From Fennellomyces sp. T-0311 (taxonomy: Eukaryota > Mucoromycota > Mucoromycetes > Mucorales > Lichtheimiaceae), in the NCBI GenBank assembly GCA_025266875.1, contig JALLLT010000001.1, positions 496,001-560,000 on the forward strand: a stretch of DNA of 64,000 nucleotides, written 5' to 3'. Below are positions 1 through 16,025 of the stretch, in pieces. Every line of letters starts with the position of its first letter. Position 1 is the stretch's first letter. A program made the position numbers and the translations under genes. Under the pieces are notes generated by a model. That model was not told where the DNA came from and did not search any database. It saw only the letters and a list, made by a program, of their open reading frames with translations.

Positions 1-181
1 ATAAAATGCCCATGACCAATTTTCTTTCGAGACTACTCTTGCAAGAATAGAAAGAACGTGGGTCTTTATTCAAGCATTTTGGCTGCTTAGATTTGTTAGT
101 CTAATTCTTTATGGAGGACTTCCTCCTTTTCTTCTTTCCATGTTTGTTTGGACTTTACTTGTCCTTTGAAATATCCCAGCA

Positions 182-986
182 TTACAATAGTAACTTGGGG
201 CTCGATAAATAGGTTGGCAGCGAACAGCGCACCACGAAATCATTCAATATTATCTTGGATTTATTAAGTAGCTTAAGCCTATCGCTATCAGTTTTGGAAA
301 ACCACATATTCCTTGCTGCTTCCATGACTACAAGATATTGCTCATTGGTAATAGATACCAGCCGGCAATCGATACGTATTTTCATGGAAATCTTGCGATC
401 GATGCTCATTTTTTTTGATACTGGGAGATAAGTTCGTCCCTCAAGAAAATTGATTTCGCTATGCTACTTCCATTGGACTTCGCTTTTTATTATCGTTTGA
501 GTTTGATTTTTGTTTTGTCGGAAAGCACTTCAAGGATGCTTGCCCATATATTCATCTGAGGGTCAGTTTTTGTATGCATTATTTTCTTGCTTACAGATGG
601 GCGTAGATTGAGTTCAATTTCGTCTTGGTCTTCTGCGCGCAAGTATTCATATTGAAACTTTGTGTTTCCCAATCAATTGTATCTTTGGCCTCCGCCTTAG
701 CTTCTTCTGGACTACTTGTTGATCAAAGACTAGTGTCTCAACTGACGAGATCCAAGTTGTCGTCTATATCTATCCATGACCCTGAAATAAAGATATATTA
801 CTGTACCAGTCTTTGCTCTGGTGGCCACGGGAAATCCTCTAAGCATATAGGACTTTTTGTTGGTCGGGTGATTAGTGTTGTCAACTCCTGGCAACATGAA
901 TTCCAGGAGAAGCATGACTTGTCCATCACACCTATCATTTTCTTATGTACGTATGCAGACGTTTTTGTGGACATTTGAAAAAGCAA
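182..986 (-). pseudogene. Decayed or multi-exon unknown reading frames
   Basis: Three consecutive minus-strand reading frames lie here (about 798-986, 490-672 and 182-409), separated by stops and frame changes. The middle one ends in a Lys-rich tail and contains NIWASILEVL. A short stretch between them reads GSWIDIDDNLDLV directly after a plausible tttcag acceptor. They look like pieces of one protein gene that has either unrecognised introns or, more likely, mutations. I do not recognise the family. No complete gene model could be built, so this is recorded as a probable relic. Confidence 0.22.
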
Positions 987-3625
987 ATTTCGTTATACTC
1001 ATTGCCGAATATACATATAGAACGAGAATAGAAATAAAACTGACATACCCAAGTTTTGCAAAGTACGTAGTTTGGTATCTCGAACGAAAATTCGCCTTTT
1101 AAAATCAGCAGCACAAGTCATGGAAGCAGTCTAATAACCCATGATGTACGCAATACACAACGCAATGAATTACATTCGGTAAGTATACCATACGGTATAC
1201 TGAAAGGACAAGCATGAATTGGCTTCATGTCACAGACGCGCGTCATGCTGGTTGGGTTTTCGGACTGATATGTATAAAAGTAAAGAGTGATTTTCAAAGC
1301 CGGTACGATCATGTTAACTTTACGTAGCAGTTCGTTTTGCCATACATTAAATTAGAAATGCCAATCTTGATAGCACGAAGCGGACTATCCTAATCGCTAC
1401 GTAGTTAGATAGTCAACTATATAGGAAAATCATTCTAATACTTGATTCATGGAGGTTGGTATCAGAGAGACTTTACCCTCACTAGCTTAAAGCTATGTAT
1501 AAAATTTACCTAAGGCATAGTGTTGCATATTATTCTTGTGTAGTCATATTCAAAAACATGTCTCGTCCATAATTACCTATTCCAAAAAAATACGTATGGG
1601 ATCTGCATGATAAAAAGTCTCGGCGCGGACGCTGAGAGAAATATGTACCATCTGAAATACACGTTTCGGGTAAATCGTTTGGGAAGTGCGCTATATGCTT
1701 CTTCCGAGCGATAGATGCTAGCTTAATAACACGTGTTATGATGTTAAAGAGGCTGAACTTTATTATGAGACTAAAATGATTTTCTGAATGAAAATTCATT
1801 GTTAGTGGTGCATGCCTATTTTTTTTTGAGAATAGTAAAGGTTTGTGCACCTGTGCTACATGAACATGTATTTGGCGTGGCTGAATAAGGATGAGAACAT
1901 TCGTGCCCCATTTCTTTCGCTTTAACTCCTGTGCATCAATTGTTAATATGCACACACCAACCAATTTAAGCGATGTTTTTACCATTGGTCATGTGACTGT
2001 AATCAAGCTTAGCTACTAATGGCACGAGACTTCCTTTGTCACATTTAGTGTACACAATTAAGTCGCGATTATTCAAGTAAAGTTATATATAACGAAGGAA
2101 AATATAGAACAAATATGATGGTGGGCGCAGAGGAGCAGTAAAGTTAACTAAGGAAATGTTACACAGGTCACGAGATTGTCGCGCGCTCAAATTCCGAGAG
2201 CCCATTGTTGTACCAAAGCGACAAGGCAATTAAACAGCGGAACGGGATGAAATGTTGCGGTTTGTGTATACGTTGGTTACAGGCATAAGAAATGTTTGGT
2301 GATTCAGAAAAAACGTTAGCTGTTTTTACTTTTAGTAAAGACGAGTGTGGTGGTGAATTTTTAATATGGAAACTACGTAGTAAAAATGGCAAAGAGTCCA
2401 TAAAGTTGACAGCCTCGCATAAGCACACAAATATATTACAATAGTCTTTATTAGTTACTTTGCACTGGCTTCCAGAATTATTCGTTTCCAAAAAAAAAAC
2501 CTTTTCTTTTATTTTGAGTTACCATGGGTAGCTTTAAAAAGAGCGATTTTGATATTGAGGCTTTTAAACAACCAAGTAAAGAGATTCTGTTTGCATTGCC
2601 ACCATTTACAAATGGCCTTAGCCACTCACTTTGAAGTTTGTATAACAAGCAAGTACAAAAAAAAAGAAACTATTTAGTCTTGTTCATCAATTCCATCTAT
2701 TTTTATCTGTGTACTCGCGCGAAGATTTTTTGTTAACTTTCCTCTAAAAAAAGTTTTTTTGTATTCTTTTTGGATTGGTCCATAAAGATTATTTAGGACG
2801 ATCCATTGGCAAATGTGCAACAGGTAATTAGCCAGTTGGTATATAGAAAAAAGTTACACCAGCTGTCATTGATCGCGGGAGCTTGGAGTGATCGCTTTAT
2901 TCGAGTATGATTTTGTGCACTCGCGCCCAAAAAAATGAATACACGCGAGAACAAGAGGAAGAGAGGTAACAATTCGATCGAAAACTTTAATCTTAATATT
3001 TCTTGAGCGGCCCGTTTAATGTTTACATGCGTTGCTTTTCCCTTTGGGGTGAGCAAATTTGTACAACCAATGTACCACTGTTTGTTACCGGCTCCATGGA
3101 AACAGCTACCCCAACCCATGCGATGGATCGAGTCATGCCTATAGTAAGAAACTGTGTATCACATCAAAAGTCTAATCGATTTTCTCAAAATCACGCCAGG
3201 CAAACTGGCAAAGGGAGCTTTTGAGGAAAAAGAGGGGGGGGGCGTATGACTCAACTTTAGGAAAACAGGATGCATCGTTATGCAACTTCAGCCACGTCTA
3301 TTCTCTGAGCTTATTTTTTGTTATCGTACTGCTTAGATACAGCCATAGATCTCCTTGAACTATATAGCGTTCCTTTTATTTCTTTTGCCTGTGAGTTCCT
3401 TGACAAGAGTTTAAAAAGATATTCAACTTCCGATCGCCCGTAGCAGTCGCGCGAATCTGATCTTGTCGCGCGACCAAAGGGCAATCAACACACAACACAG
3501 TTGCATCATGTGGGAGTTGGGGGCGGGAGGATTATATTTATATATATCGAAAGAAAAAAAATAAATGTTTGCTTTTGCTTCCCTTCTCCATTTTTTTCTC
3601 ACTTTCATCTATATGCAGGCAAAGT
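987..3625. other. AT-rich gene-poor stretch
   Basis: No convincing gene is visible. The longest frames (minus 1530-1985, 2168-2491 and 2793-3119) have no domain I recognise and no supporting splice pattern. The 2168-2491 frame has a protein-like tail (SLWYNNGLSEFERATIS) and may be an exon or relic. The last few hundred bases, with an alternating T-rich tract and an acceptor-like ctatatgcag at 3609-3618, are probably the promoter and 5' leader of the downstream zinc-finger gene. Confidence 0.4.
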
Positions 3626-4279
3626 ATGCACGGACTCGTTGCGCAACAACCATTTCTGCCCAATCCAGACGAAAGCTACTTTTTGTCCTTGCTGTCTAGC
3701 CCCACATTTTGCATACCTGATCAGCCACCATTCCTTTCAACCTTTCCACCGCCTCCGCAGCAAGCACCACCTACACCGCCCGCCGAAGTACTACCGTCTA
3801 CAACTACAAAGCCAAAGAGCAAGAAAAAAGCGCCACTACCCTATGCATCCAACCTACTTAATTTATGTTTCAACGCGCCCTCATCATCATCCGAAAATGC
3901 GCCAAAGAAACCAAAGAAAAAACCTTTGGAAAGGAAGCCTCGGCCAGTCACCAAAAAAACCATCAATCATCCACCCCGCTATCAATGCGATTTTGACGGA
4001 TGCAACAAGGTGTTTACCCGACCTTACAATTTGAAATCGCACAAGCGGACCCATACCGCGGAACGACCATTTGCTTGTCAATACTGCCACAAACGATTTG
4101 CTCGGCAACATGATCGAAACAGGCACGCAAAGTTGCACACGGGCATCAAGGCATATGTTTGCAAACATTGCAATAAGGCGTTTGCTCGACAGGATGCGCT
4201 GAGCCGGCATCAGCGACCGAGTGGACAGGGTTTATGCTGCAGTAATAGCGCTAACAATAATAATAGTTTTTCTTTTTAA
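3626..4279 (+). CDS. Crz1-like C2H2 zinc-finger transcription factor
   Basis: A nuclear DNA-binding protein of 217 aa. The N-terminal half is rich in Pro, Ser and Lys and low in complexity; Lys/Arg runs near residues 64-68 and 94-110 could serve as nuclear localisation signals. Three C2H2 fingers occupy about residues 121-204. The linker [15 protein letters not shown] and the second-finger core [10 protein letters not shown] are typical of the Crz1/Prz1 family, the calcineurin-regulated stress factors of fungi. The third finger ([19 protein letters not shown]) is atypical: a Cys follows the first His instead of a second His. The start was placed at the ATG just after a pyrimidine-rich leader; a longer in-frame start at 3569 is less likely because it adds a hydrophobic stretch. 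It is shorter than yeast Crz1 and lacks an obvious PxIxIT calcineurin-docking motif, so calcineurin control is uncertain. Confidence 0.8.
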   Translation: MHGLVAQQPFLPNPDESYFLSLLSSPTFCIPDQPPFLSTFPPPPQQAPPTPPAEVLPSTTTKPKSKKKAPLPYASNLLNLCFNAPSSSSENAPKKPKKKPLERKPRPVTKKTINHPPRYQCDFDGCNKVFTRPYNLKSHKRTHTAERPFACQYCHKRFARQHDRNRHAKLHTGIKAYVCKHCNKAFARQDALSRHQRPSGQGLCCSNSANNNNSFSF

Positions 4280-4447
4280 TAACCTATGAAATGTACTTAC
4301 ACACCTATGGCAACCGCATTACGTATCTATGGCAATGAATTAAAACATGATTGGTCGATTTAAAAAGTTTGACTGTTGACGAAAAAACACGCCTAAAAAC
4401 AGCGACGCGAATTCACTTGTCGCGAAAAATCTTTCCGTTCTTCAATA

Positions 4448-7703
<3,256 letters not shown>

Positions 7704-7829
7704 TTGCCTTTTTTTCCCCCTTTGTAATATATTATATACACGACATTTCTCATCATTCCATCTCACTCGCCACAATGTCTTTCCAGCAGCTGCGTAACCA
7801 TCGCCGATGTTTCGGCCGGGAGAAGCAGT

Positions 7830-8765
7830 TTAGACAATGCTTTGATTTGTTTTAGCGTATGAATATCCTAGCAGACGCTGTAAGTTGCAGAACGATTTGC
7901 GCGCTTTTTTTTTACGATTGCATACCTCAGTTGTCATTGTTTGGTCATTTGGCTGCGGAGGCGCGTGATCGACGGAGGCTGTTACCGCCACTTTTTCTTC
8001 AGCTGCTGTTGCTGCTGTCATGACGATCAGAAACAATGTGTGTTTCATATTTGTTGCTTGGTTACCTTGTTCGGCACGCATCTGGTCAGCTTTGCGTCTG
8101 TTTTCATCCAACTCCTTTTCAATCGCTGCCAGATCTTGCTCCAGCGCCTGCTTCTTTCTCTGCAATTGCTGGATGTGATCCGTCTTTTGCTTTTTGTGCG
8201 GTCGTGGTGCCGCTGCGGGTTGTTGCTGGATCGCAAGTGACGATTCCAAACTTTTGATTTGCTCTGCTTGCTCATCCACCTAGCGCGTTTTTTTTTTCAC
8301 ATGTTAGCTTTGCGCGTTTTTAGTTTCGAAAACCCATTGTACTTTGTATTCGACTGCTTTGACTTCTTTTTCTAGAGCTTTCAGTCCGGTCTGGGCCCGT
8401 GACAACAACGACTCGATCTCTGGCAATCGTTTGCTGATCACTTCTGCTTCGGCGAATCGAATGTCGTCTTGCGAAAGGATTTCGGAATGCTGTGGATCGA
8501 TTGAGCTGCACTGACCACAAAATATCAAGAGTGCGGGTTACCATTCGGAATTGCGATGCTTTGCGCACGCGATCGTAATCTTGGACGGCAGCATTTAATG
8601 CATTGGCGGATGTTCGTAGCTACGGATTTAATGTTGAATTGGGGGGGAAACGCAATGTTCTGCAAGGGGGTGGGGTCTTACTTTCTGCACAGTGGCGGCC
8701 AGACCAGTGCTAGCACCTTGCAAATTCTCCAGCAGAGTATAAGGTTTCCGCCATTCCGCGTCCAT
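7830..8765 (-). CDS. SPC19: DASH complex subunit SPC19
   Basis: The DASH/Dam1 complex couples kinetochores to spindle microtubules. The spliced protein begins MDAEWRKPYTLLENLQGAS, then TGLAATVQKLRTSANALNA and a DYDRVRKASQF segment. Next come LPEIESLLSRAQTGLKALEK and a long coiled coil (KKQALEQDLAAIEKELDEN). This order and spacing match Spc19: an N-terminal LL..L..S..L motif, a central segment equivalent to the family's DFPR motif, then coiled coils. Introns separate the segments near 8632-8682, 8516-8546 and 8280-8330; the last two exons are tentative. The C-terminal tail ends NQSIV and is reached through an intron with gtatgc...ttacag ends. The gene is convergent with MCM2 (126 bp between stops) and in tandem with the upstream minus-strand gene. 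Confidence 0.75.
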
Positions 8766-8836
8766 AAGCGAAAGAGAAAAAAAAAGTTTGATTTTTATTG
8801 ATAGGGTAAAAGTAAAAAAGAAGATTCAAGGGGTGT

Positions 8837-9717
8837 TTAATGCTGCTCCGTCTCATAGGCAACAATTTCCTTAAGCTGTGCAACCAAATCGGGCCACCGA
8901 TCCAGCTGATTGTATATCGTGGTTTCCCAGACGTCGTCCGGCAATGTTGACGAGAACAGCGTGTCCTCGAAGGCCTGCTGCTCGTCCTGCAAGCACGTCT
9001 GGCAGTTGACGAAGAACTGCGGATAATGCGCAGGGAATTGTTTGAGCTTGTCGGGATGGGCGCGTATGCGGAGCAGCTCCACATGGTCAAATGGCGAGGC
9101 GGTGGACGGCGGCGAGTGGGGTATATAGCCGACCAGGTCGCGGAACTGCTGCAGCAGCGATGGCACGGGCTGCAAGGCCTTGGAAATACGCGCCATCCAC
9201 TCCAGGTCATCGATCTGCCGTCGAGGCACGTACAGCGTGTTCTCAAACCTTGGCCAGTCTTTGAACAGGTGTGAGCGTAGAGTGTTGAACAGCTGAGCAT
9301 TGTGCGCAACCAGCTGTCGCATTTCGGTGTCACGGTCCAGCAGCGAGACACAAATGGTGTCCGGCACGGCATGCGCCGCAATATCTATGGATCGGGTCGG
9401 CGAAAGCAAGGCTTCTTCGTCCACCGCGGGCGTCGCTGGGTCTGGCAGATTGCTCAAGTCGAACGAGACGGATGGTTTTCGAGGCACGTCGTCCTCGTCC
9501 TGCGGTGGCGGCGTGAGAGGCTCCTTGGTCATCTGTGGGTGAGGAAGGAGGGGGGAGAGAGAAGCAAGAGAAAAGAGAGAGAGAGAAACAACACCCTTCT
9601 TCTCTTTTTTATCTGGTGATCAATGCCTATCTGATACCACCCTGGAATTCTCACGCGTTGGTCCTCGAGCATAAACCGAACCTGAACCTCCCAATGCCAA
9701 AAAGCCATGTCGAACAT
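8837..9717 (-). CDS. Unrecognised conserved-looking protein
   Basis: The main exon (8837-9532) encodes 231 aa with an acidic/Pro-rich N-terminus (KEPLTPPPQDEDDVP). A helical, Leu/Trp-rich body follows, with segments such as DWPRFENTLYVPRRQIDDL and LLQQFRDLVGY. The exon's first ATG is preceded by ctcacccacag, a strong splice acceptor. A short upstream exon starting at 9717 (MFDMAFWHWE, then gttcag) is therefore likely. I do not recognise the family, and no transmembrane segment or signal peptide is seen. It lies 71 bp upstream of SPC19 on the same strand and is divergent from the IFRD gene, with about 80 bp between start codons, so the two promoters must be compact or shared. Confidence 0.65.
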
Positions 9718-9797
9718 GGCCCTTTACGTCATTGTGCGATCGAGACCGCTGTATTTTCGCGCTCTCTCTCTCTTTTCTTTTTCCTGTACCAAAACCC

Positions 9798-11448
9798 ATG
9801 CCGCGTAATTTGGCGAAAAAGGCCGGCAAGCAGCAAACACGCATCGCCGCATTGAACACGCTCGGAACGCCAGCATCAAGCCGTGCGGGATCCGACGACG
9901 AGGACCATGTCGACATTGACGAGACCTCGCTCGCAGATCAATTGCGGCATGCTGTGGACGATCTGGGCGAAAAGCGAGCCAGGTAAAATAATGCTGGAGC
10001 AAAATTGGGCGGGAAAAATACCAGAGCTTATGGAAATTTAATTTCCAGTGTGCGAGAGGCCGCATTGACCAGGCTCAACCGCTTCTTGAGCTACTGCTAT
10101 TGCGGTGATTATTTCGACGCCAACCCGGCCAACCAGGAAGCCTTGCTCCAGCTTTTGATGCGGTCGCTACGTAAGCCGGGTAGCACCTTGGAAGCTATTT
10201 TGGCTGCAAAGGGCATCGGGCTGGCATTCATCAACAATGGCGCCGATGACCAGGACGAGCTGTTTGGCATGGTCTTGTCGCTGCTGAAAAACACAATGAC
10301 GGACGCTTCGGATGTCCGATTGAAACACCAGGTTTGCAGCAAGCTGTCAATTGGACCCTGGTATTCTGACACGCGTCGCGCAGTGCATAGAAACACTTGC
10401 ATTAATCACCTTGATCGCCGCCTCAGACGCGGATACCAAGGGCGGTCTAGACTACTTTTACAAACTGCTTGTCTCCAATGGATCGTCTCTCCAGCCCGAC
10501 ACAAAGCTGAGCCAAGGGGCGCTGGACGAGCTGCTATGTACAACGCTGCGGGCATACGGTCTGCTGTACGCCTCAGTGTTTGGCGACGGAAGAGCAGGAT
10601 GGGAGGACGCATGGGACGAGTCGCAAGGGTAACCGTTCTGGGGTGACCCATCTTCATGTGAATGGCTAACGTACAAAAACAGAGTAATGCCGGTCCATTT
10701 AGACTTTTTAGAGAGCGCATCCAAAGAGAGCCGCGTAGCCGCAGGTGAAAATGTCGCCTTGATGTTTGATTGTGTTCACGTGTCCCATAAGCATGTAAAG
10801 TATATGAAGCCATCATGTACATACACCGCCACTGACTACCTGGGGTCGGCAGGCGCAACAGGCCACGGAGGATGACGTAGAGGAGATGCCCGAGTACGAG
10901 GAAATGGATGAGCTGATCGACATGCTGCAACGGCTTTCAACGGACAGCAACCGACGCGTCAACAAACAAGATCGGAAGGAACAAAAAAGCGCATTTCGTG
11001 ATATCATCCGGAGCATTGAAAGCGGCAGTCGGCCAAAGCAGAAACTTAAAATCGACGGGCAGCCCATGATTTTCCGTGGATGGGGTAACGTGTTGAACGC
11101 TTGTTATAGGCATTCCATGGCTAACACCAAGCAATAGCCCGCATCATGATGCTTGCTGCGTTCCGAAGCTTTTTAGGAGGTGGCCTTGCACAGCATATCC
11201 AGGTATTTGTTGTTTATATTTCGAAACATGAGACAGCTAAGTTGTGCCACATAAAAAAGGAAAACGAGTTATTGGAGAACATGTTGACCAGCGGTATCAG
11301 CTACAGCTCCACATCAGACGAAAGCGACCAAGACGAGGAGGAGGAAGCTGGCGAAGGTTTCGAAATGGAAGAAGATATGTCATTGTCAAAGTCAGCAGCT
11401 AGTAAACGTGAACGTGCTCGACGGCTAAAGAAGTCTAAAAGGCAATAG
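9798..11448 (+). CDS. IFRD-domain protein (interferon-related developmental regulator family)
   Basis: Seven exons can be joined into an all-helical armadillo-like protein. The N-terminus is Lys/Arg-rich (MPRNLAKKAGKQQTRIAALN). The IFRD N-terminal domain includes LRKPGSTLEAILAAKGIGLA, CIETLALITLIAASD and VHLDFLESASKESRVAAGEN. After an acidic linker comes the C-terminal IFRD-type segment with KQDRKEQKSAFRDIIRSIE. The last exon ends in an acidic stretch and a basic tail KRERARRLKKSKRQ. Human IFRD1/2 act as transcriptional co-regulators, and IFRD2 binds inactive ribosomes. Which of these roles fungal members share is not known to me. Start chosen at 9798 because it is the first ATG after a T-rich leader and gives a family-like basic N-terminus. 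Confidence 0.88.
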
Positions 11449-11977
11449 AAAGGAAAAGAGAGAGACAACGGGCTGTGCCTTTTTGTTTTGGCCACCGAAT
11501 CACATAAAAGTCTATATTGCAAGTCTCACGGTGCATCGGGAGTTCATCCCGCTTCCTCCGAGATAGCATTACGCCATTGACATGCCACAACGATTGGCCT
11601 TTGCGCCCTAAGTATGAAAAACGGGCGTTTCGGCAACTGAGCCGATATATAAAAGAAAAGTGGAGGGGGGAGGTTAGCAAGTGTATACGTTTATACCCTC
11701 TGCCCCCCCCCTTTTCCACAAAGAATAGTCCGGTCCGATATGGGCTAGGTGCAGCTTTCCGCTTACTGAGGCTATTCCCTTCCCGTGGATGGTGACACAG
11801 GGCGAGCCATGCATTTGCCACAGCTTTTTTGTCTGCAAAACAAATAATGCAAGAGAACAAGAGGAGCCCACCCCTTATATTGCGCTCATGTTCTTTCACG
11901 CTCCCTTTTCTTGCCCTCTTTTCTTTTTTTTTTCTTTTTTTTTCCCTTGCTTTGTTTTATTTTTACTTTATAACGTC
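11449..11977. other. Intergenic region with long T/C-rich leader
   Basis: No gene is seen. The right part (about 11900-11960) is an almost pure pyrimidine tract directly before the RhoGEF start codon, a common promoter/leader feature of fungal genes. Purine-rich bases follow the IFRD stop. Confidence 0.5.
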
Positions 11978-14900
11978 ATGCCTTCCTATCATAAGACAAG
12001 CGTCAAGGTAGCCCGTCACCACATCACCCCGTATAGCCGATTCACCATGGCAATGCTTTTTTTATGTATTTAACGATAGGGCTACGAAGCAACCCTCCGT
12101 GATTTGAATTATAAGCACTACTGGAAGCGCATTAAAGGTGGGGAAGTCCCCGATGTGCCAGAATACCGAAGCGCGAACAAAACGGACCTCCACCAGATTC
12201 TGTTAGATAACACAAAACGGCCATTGGTAAGCCCCATTTCTTTTGCAAGAAAAATGAAAAAGCGAATTATTCGACTCATAATGCCGTTTGAACAGTGTCA
12301 AAATGTGGATGTTATCTTTCCTACCGGTCAGAACGAACACAGTGCGTATTGTCTCTTTATACATATTTTTTTATCGTATAACTAAGCGCTATATAGGTGC
12401 CATGTATATGAAATTTATGGATATGCTTGGAGACCGTTGTCCGGAGCAAGATGCCAATTCCCTAGGCTCGGTCAATGCCAAAAGCGATTCAGAGTATCTG
12501 GCTGAACTTGACGAGATCACTGTAATACACTCTCCAAGAAGAAAAAGGAAAAAACGTCGAGAAATTTCTTACATTCCTTTTTTTCTTAATCAATTAGTAC
12601 GAAAAAAATGACGAACAACGATACTACGAAGTGGAGCAATTTATCGATACCGAAGCAAATTACGTCAACATGCTGAAAGTGATGGTGGAATTGGTCGTGA
12701 GCAAGCTCAATCCAGATACATTCAAATCACGCAACGAGCCCCCGATCATTAATCGATTTGCATTCAAAAACATCTTTTTGAACATTGAAGAAATTCTTAA
12801 AGTCAACGAGTGTTTCATGTCTGATCTTCGGAAGTGTAACACTGGTGCCGCAGACGATAAGTGCTTTGGCGAAGTTTGTGCGAGTCATGTAAGACCGGTT
12901 TTGTTAGTTCCGTTAAACGTGTGTAACACTCCCCCCAAAATAGATGGGCAACTTCGCGTGCTACCGGAACTATTCACTCGGTTTTGAAAGTGGTCGACTA
13001 CTTCATGCCAATGAAGTCAAATCTAATAGCCAGTACCGCAAGTTTCTTGAATCAAGTTTGGCGGATCCAAAGTTCAATCGTTTCAAAATGTTGGATATTC
13101 TCATAGGCCCAGCTCAACGCCTTACCAGATATATACTTATGATCAAGGGTAATCATAATGGCGTAGATCCTTCGCTCCCCCCATCCCACCCAGCCAACAC
13201 AAACAAATCGGCTAACCCTTTTGCTATTATCACTCTAGATATCCTGAAGCATACCCCGCCACGCCATCGTGACTATGAGCCATTGAAGCGTGCATATGTC
13301 AAGGCATGCAGCATCGCAAGCATGGAGGATGATGATGCCACTAAACTGGCTACCATGTGCCACAACATCTTTCAATCATTCAAGAACTCTAGCTTGGCTC
13401 TTGTAAGCTTCATCTGCTCTGTAAATGTATCTTTCTTGACACATCTTGCATTATATAGTCCAATCTCATCAGGCAGAACCGATCCTTTATTGCTCACTTG
13501 GATGCGATTGAGGTCCATCGTACCAAAGGCTATCAAAAACGACCTGTCACGTTTTTCCTATTTACTGACAAACTCTTAATTGCCGAACGGCCCAACTACC
13601 AATGCCGAGGCATCGACCTCTTGGACAGCAAGAACCGTGATAAGTCGCGTATGCGGACCTTGAAAAAGGATCAAATGCTCAGATTCAAAGGATGGATCGA
13701 CATTGAGCAAGCCCAAATCTTTGAAGGAGCTCCAGGTATATATAGCCATGCATTATGCGTAAGAAACGAATATCGGACTAATCATTTTGTAGATATTCCA
13801 AATTCATTCTTACTGTTTGCTTCCACTCTACAAAAGCACGGGCGTGGCCCGGCCCCTACAACCGAGTCGCAGGAGGATTTTTTCCGCAAGGGATTCCGAC
13901 TATTCACCGTTCCTCCGCGTGAGGATGTAGAGTCAGATGACTGTCTAGCTCGCACAGTTGATTTTGTTACCAAGTTTCAACATGGACAAGCACTTGCCAA
14001 GCGTTATGGTAAAAAAAATAAGCATCATCATTGCTGAGTTTTGTTTTTTTTTAACAATGAAAATGTAGACCCTAAGGATGAAGCGTATCACCGACAATGG
14101 TGTGACTTGAACGTGTATAGCAACGTATATGACACGGACAGTTACACGCATGCAAACTACAAAAACAACATTGCTGTTGTGTACCTAGAGGAAGACAAGT
14201 CGGTCAACATCCGGTCTCTTTTCCCGGGTGTCACGCCGTGGATCGTGGCGTTGGTGCAAGGCACATCGGGTGGTTTCCGGTTCTCTACGTGGAGCAAAGT
14301 AGAGCTACCGTTGAAAAAGGATATCCTGGACAGCATTCCCCTGGATTCGGCCACTGAGGACGGCAAAAACTTCTTCTTCCAGTCCGTATTTTGGAACAAT
14401 GGTAAAAGAAAAACTATTTTTAGTTTCGAATAAGACGTATCACTAACCAATAACCTTTAAAGTGTTTTTATGCGAACGACATTTACGTGCATCAGAAGAG
14501 TTCATTCATGCACATCAGGATGACTTGGATGCAAAACCGCGTGGCCGGTCCCGATCTCGATCCCTCACCAGATCAACAAGTATTCCTAGCCTGACAGGAT
14601 GGTTCAATCCGTCAAATAATCGTTCACGATCCATGTCCCCATCACGTGGCTCTGTCAAGCCTACATCCTCACGCTCTTCTCCAATTGGTGGCCAGGGCAT
14701 CCTAACCTTTGGCAAAAAGTCCAGGTCCCGTTCAAGCAGCATGACCTCCAGCTCATCCGGAACATTGGCTAGAAGTCTAACAAGTCATTCATCTTCAAGC
14801 ATCGAACAGCAAAGACCTGCGAAGATGGCTCAACGCAAAAGTTTACCCACTACTTTGAATTTGTCATCCGAGCCTACCCTTCCCAAGCCCATTGTTTCAA

Positions 14901-15825
14901 GTCCTCAAGATGATTATGATCTCATGGTAATACATTGCTTTTTTTTTTAATTATGACTTTTTTAAACGTTCTTTCTTACGCAATTGTAGAACAAATATGC
15001 TGATTCGCGACCTTCGAGCCGAAGCAGTACTCGATCATCGACATCGAGCTTTGCGTATAACCAAGCATTTGGCAACAGTCCATTCTCGAACCCAGTCTCG
15101 CTGGCGAGCCATAGTACGCGGAGCTCAGTGAGTTTGGAGGATATGGAATTCGCCAAGGTATGTATATACTTGCAAGCTTAAAAAAAAAGAAGTAGACTGC
15201 TCACAATGAAATTTGCAGCATTCTCCGTCACCACCGCCAAGAATTCCCGAGTCGAATGATGAGTTCAAGCATAAGGTTCAGCAGTTGCTGGGGACCGGTA
15301 AAAAGACTCGCTCGGTTCCGTTTAACCCACGAGATGAACGACCCAATGGATTTGTGGTATCTTCGGTGGGTATGGCGAACGGTTCCGTTGATCATCGCAC
15401 GCAAATCATTGATCGGTGTCGCAAGTTAACCGAACAACTGATTCAGGTGTCAGACAGCGCCCAATCGGTACGTGCCTTGTTTATTTTACTTTCCTAACAA
15501 TGTGGCTAACATGCATACCAACAGCGACCCGTCGATTCCGAATACAATGTCCACGTAAGCATACATATACATCTTTTTTTTTGGTTTCTACATTACTTAC
15601 ACACGTATTTAGCTCAACAACGGGCTTGAGGAGATTGTGAGCTCCATTGACAGCTACCGCAACGAACGCCGCAGTTCGCAGCCATCGGCATCGCACCATG
15701 CAGAGAGTTTCTTTGCACGCAAATTGAAGGAGGCTCAGGCAGAACGCGAGTCGCTGGATCGCTACATGAGCGACCTCCAGAACCGCATGGTCGAATTTGG
15801 CCATCAACAAAACACCCACTTGTAA
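11978..15825 (+). CDS. RhoGEF (DH-domain) protein
   Basis: A multi-exon gene (about 15 exons) for a Rho-family guanine nucleotide exchange factor, expected at sites of polarised growth and septation. The DH domain starts at YEVEQFIDTEANYVNMLKV (about 12625) and includes RFKMLDILIGPAQRLTRYIL (about 13080), the conserved helix that contacts the GTPase. A PH-like region follows, with LFTDKLLIAERPN and FKGWIDIEQAQIFEGAP. Downstream come a conserved-looking module ending near 14500, then a long Ser/Arg-rich region (GRSRSRSLTRSTS) likely to be phosphorylated. It ends in a helical tail with ERESLDRYMSDLQNRM. Short first exon MPSYHKTSVK, then gtagcc...gatag. The overall order (N-terminal extension, DH, divergent PH, disordered tail) fits fungal Bud3/Gef-type RhoGEFs; the exact subfamily was not resolved. 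Confidence 0.85.
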
Positions 15826-16025
15826 ACAAAGAAAAACAAACTCTGACCAACCCTATGCCCTCACATGTATATGTAGATATCCCTGTCTTTAGGCCACTCA
15901 TTTCCGACTGATTCCACCCTTGTACAAAATCACCGTGTTCTTTTTAGTTAAACCATCTGTACAGATTTGTCTATATGCCATTACTCTATATGTCCTCCCC
16001 GAAAATTATATTTATGTTTGCTGTA

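Noticed and set aside
1530..1985. 151 aa minus frame
   Set aside because: No family resemblance, no splice context and AT-rich low-information sequence; treated as chance.
8710..9381. 223 aa Arg/Ser-rich minus frame
   Set aside because: Shadow of the 231 aa frame; biased composition (Arg, Ser, Cys, Pro) and no start context.
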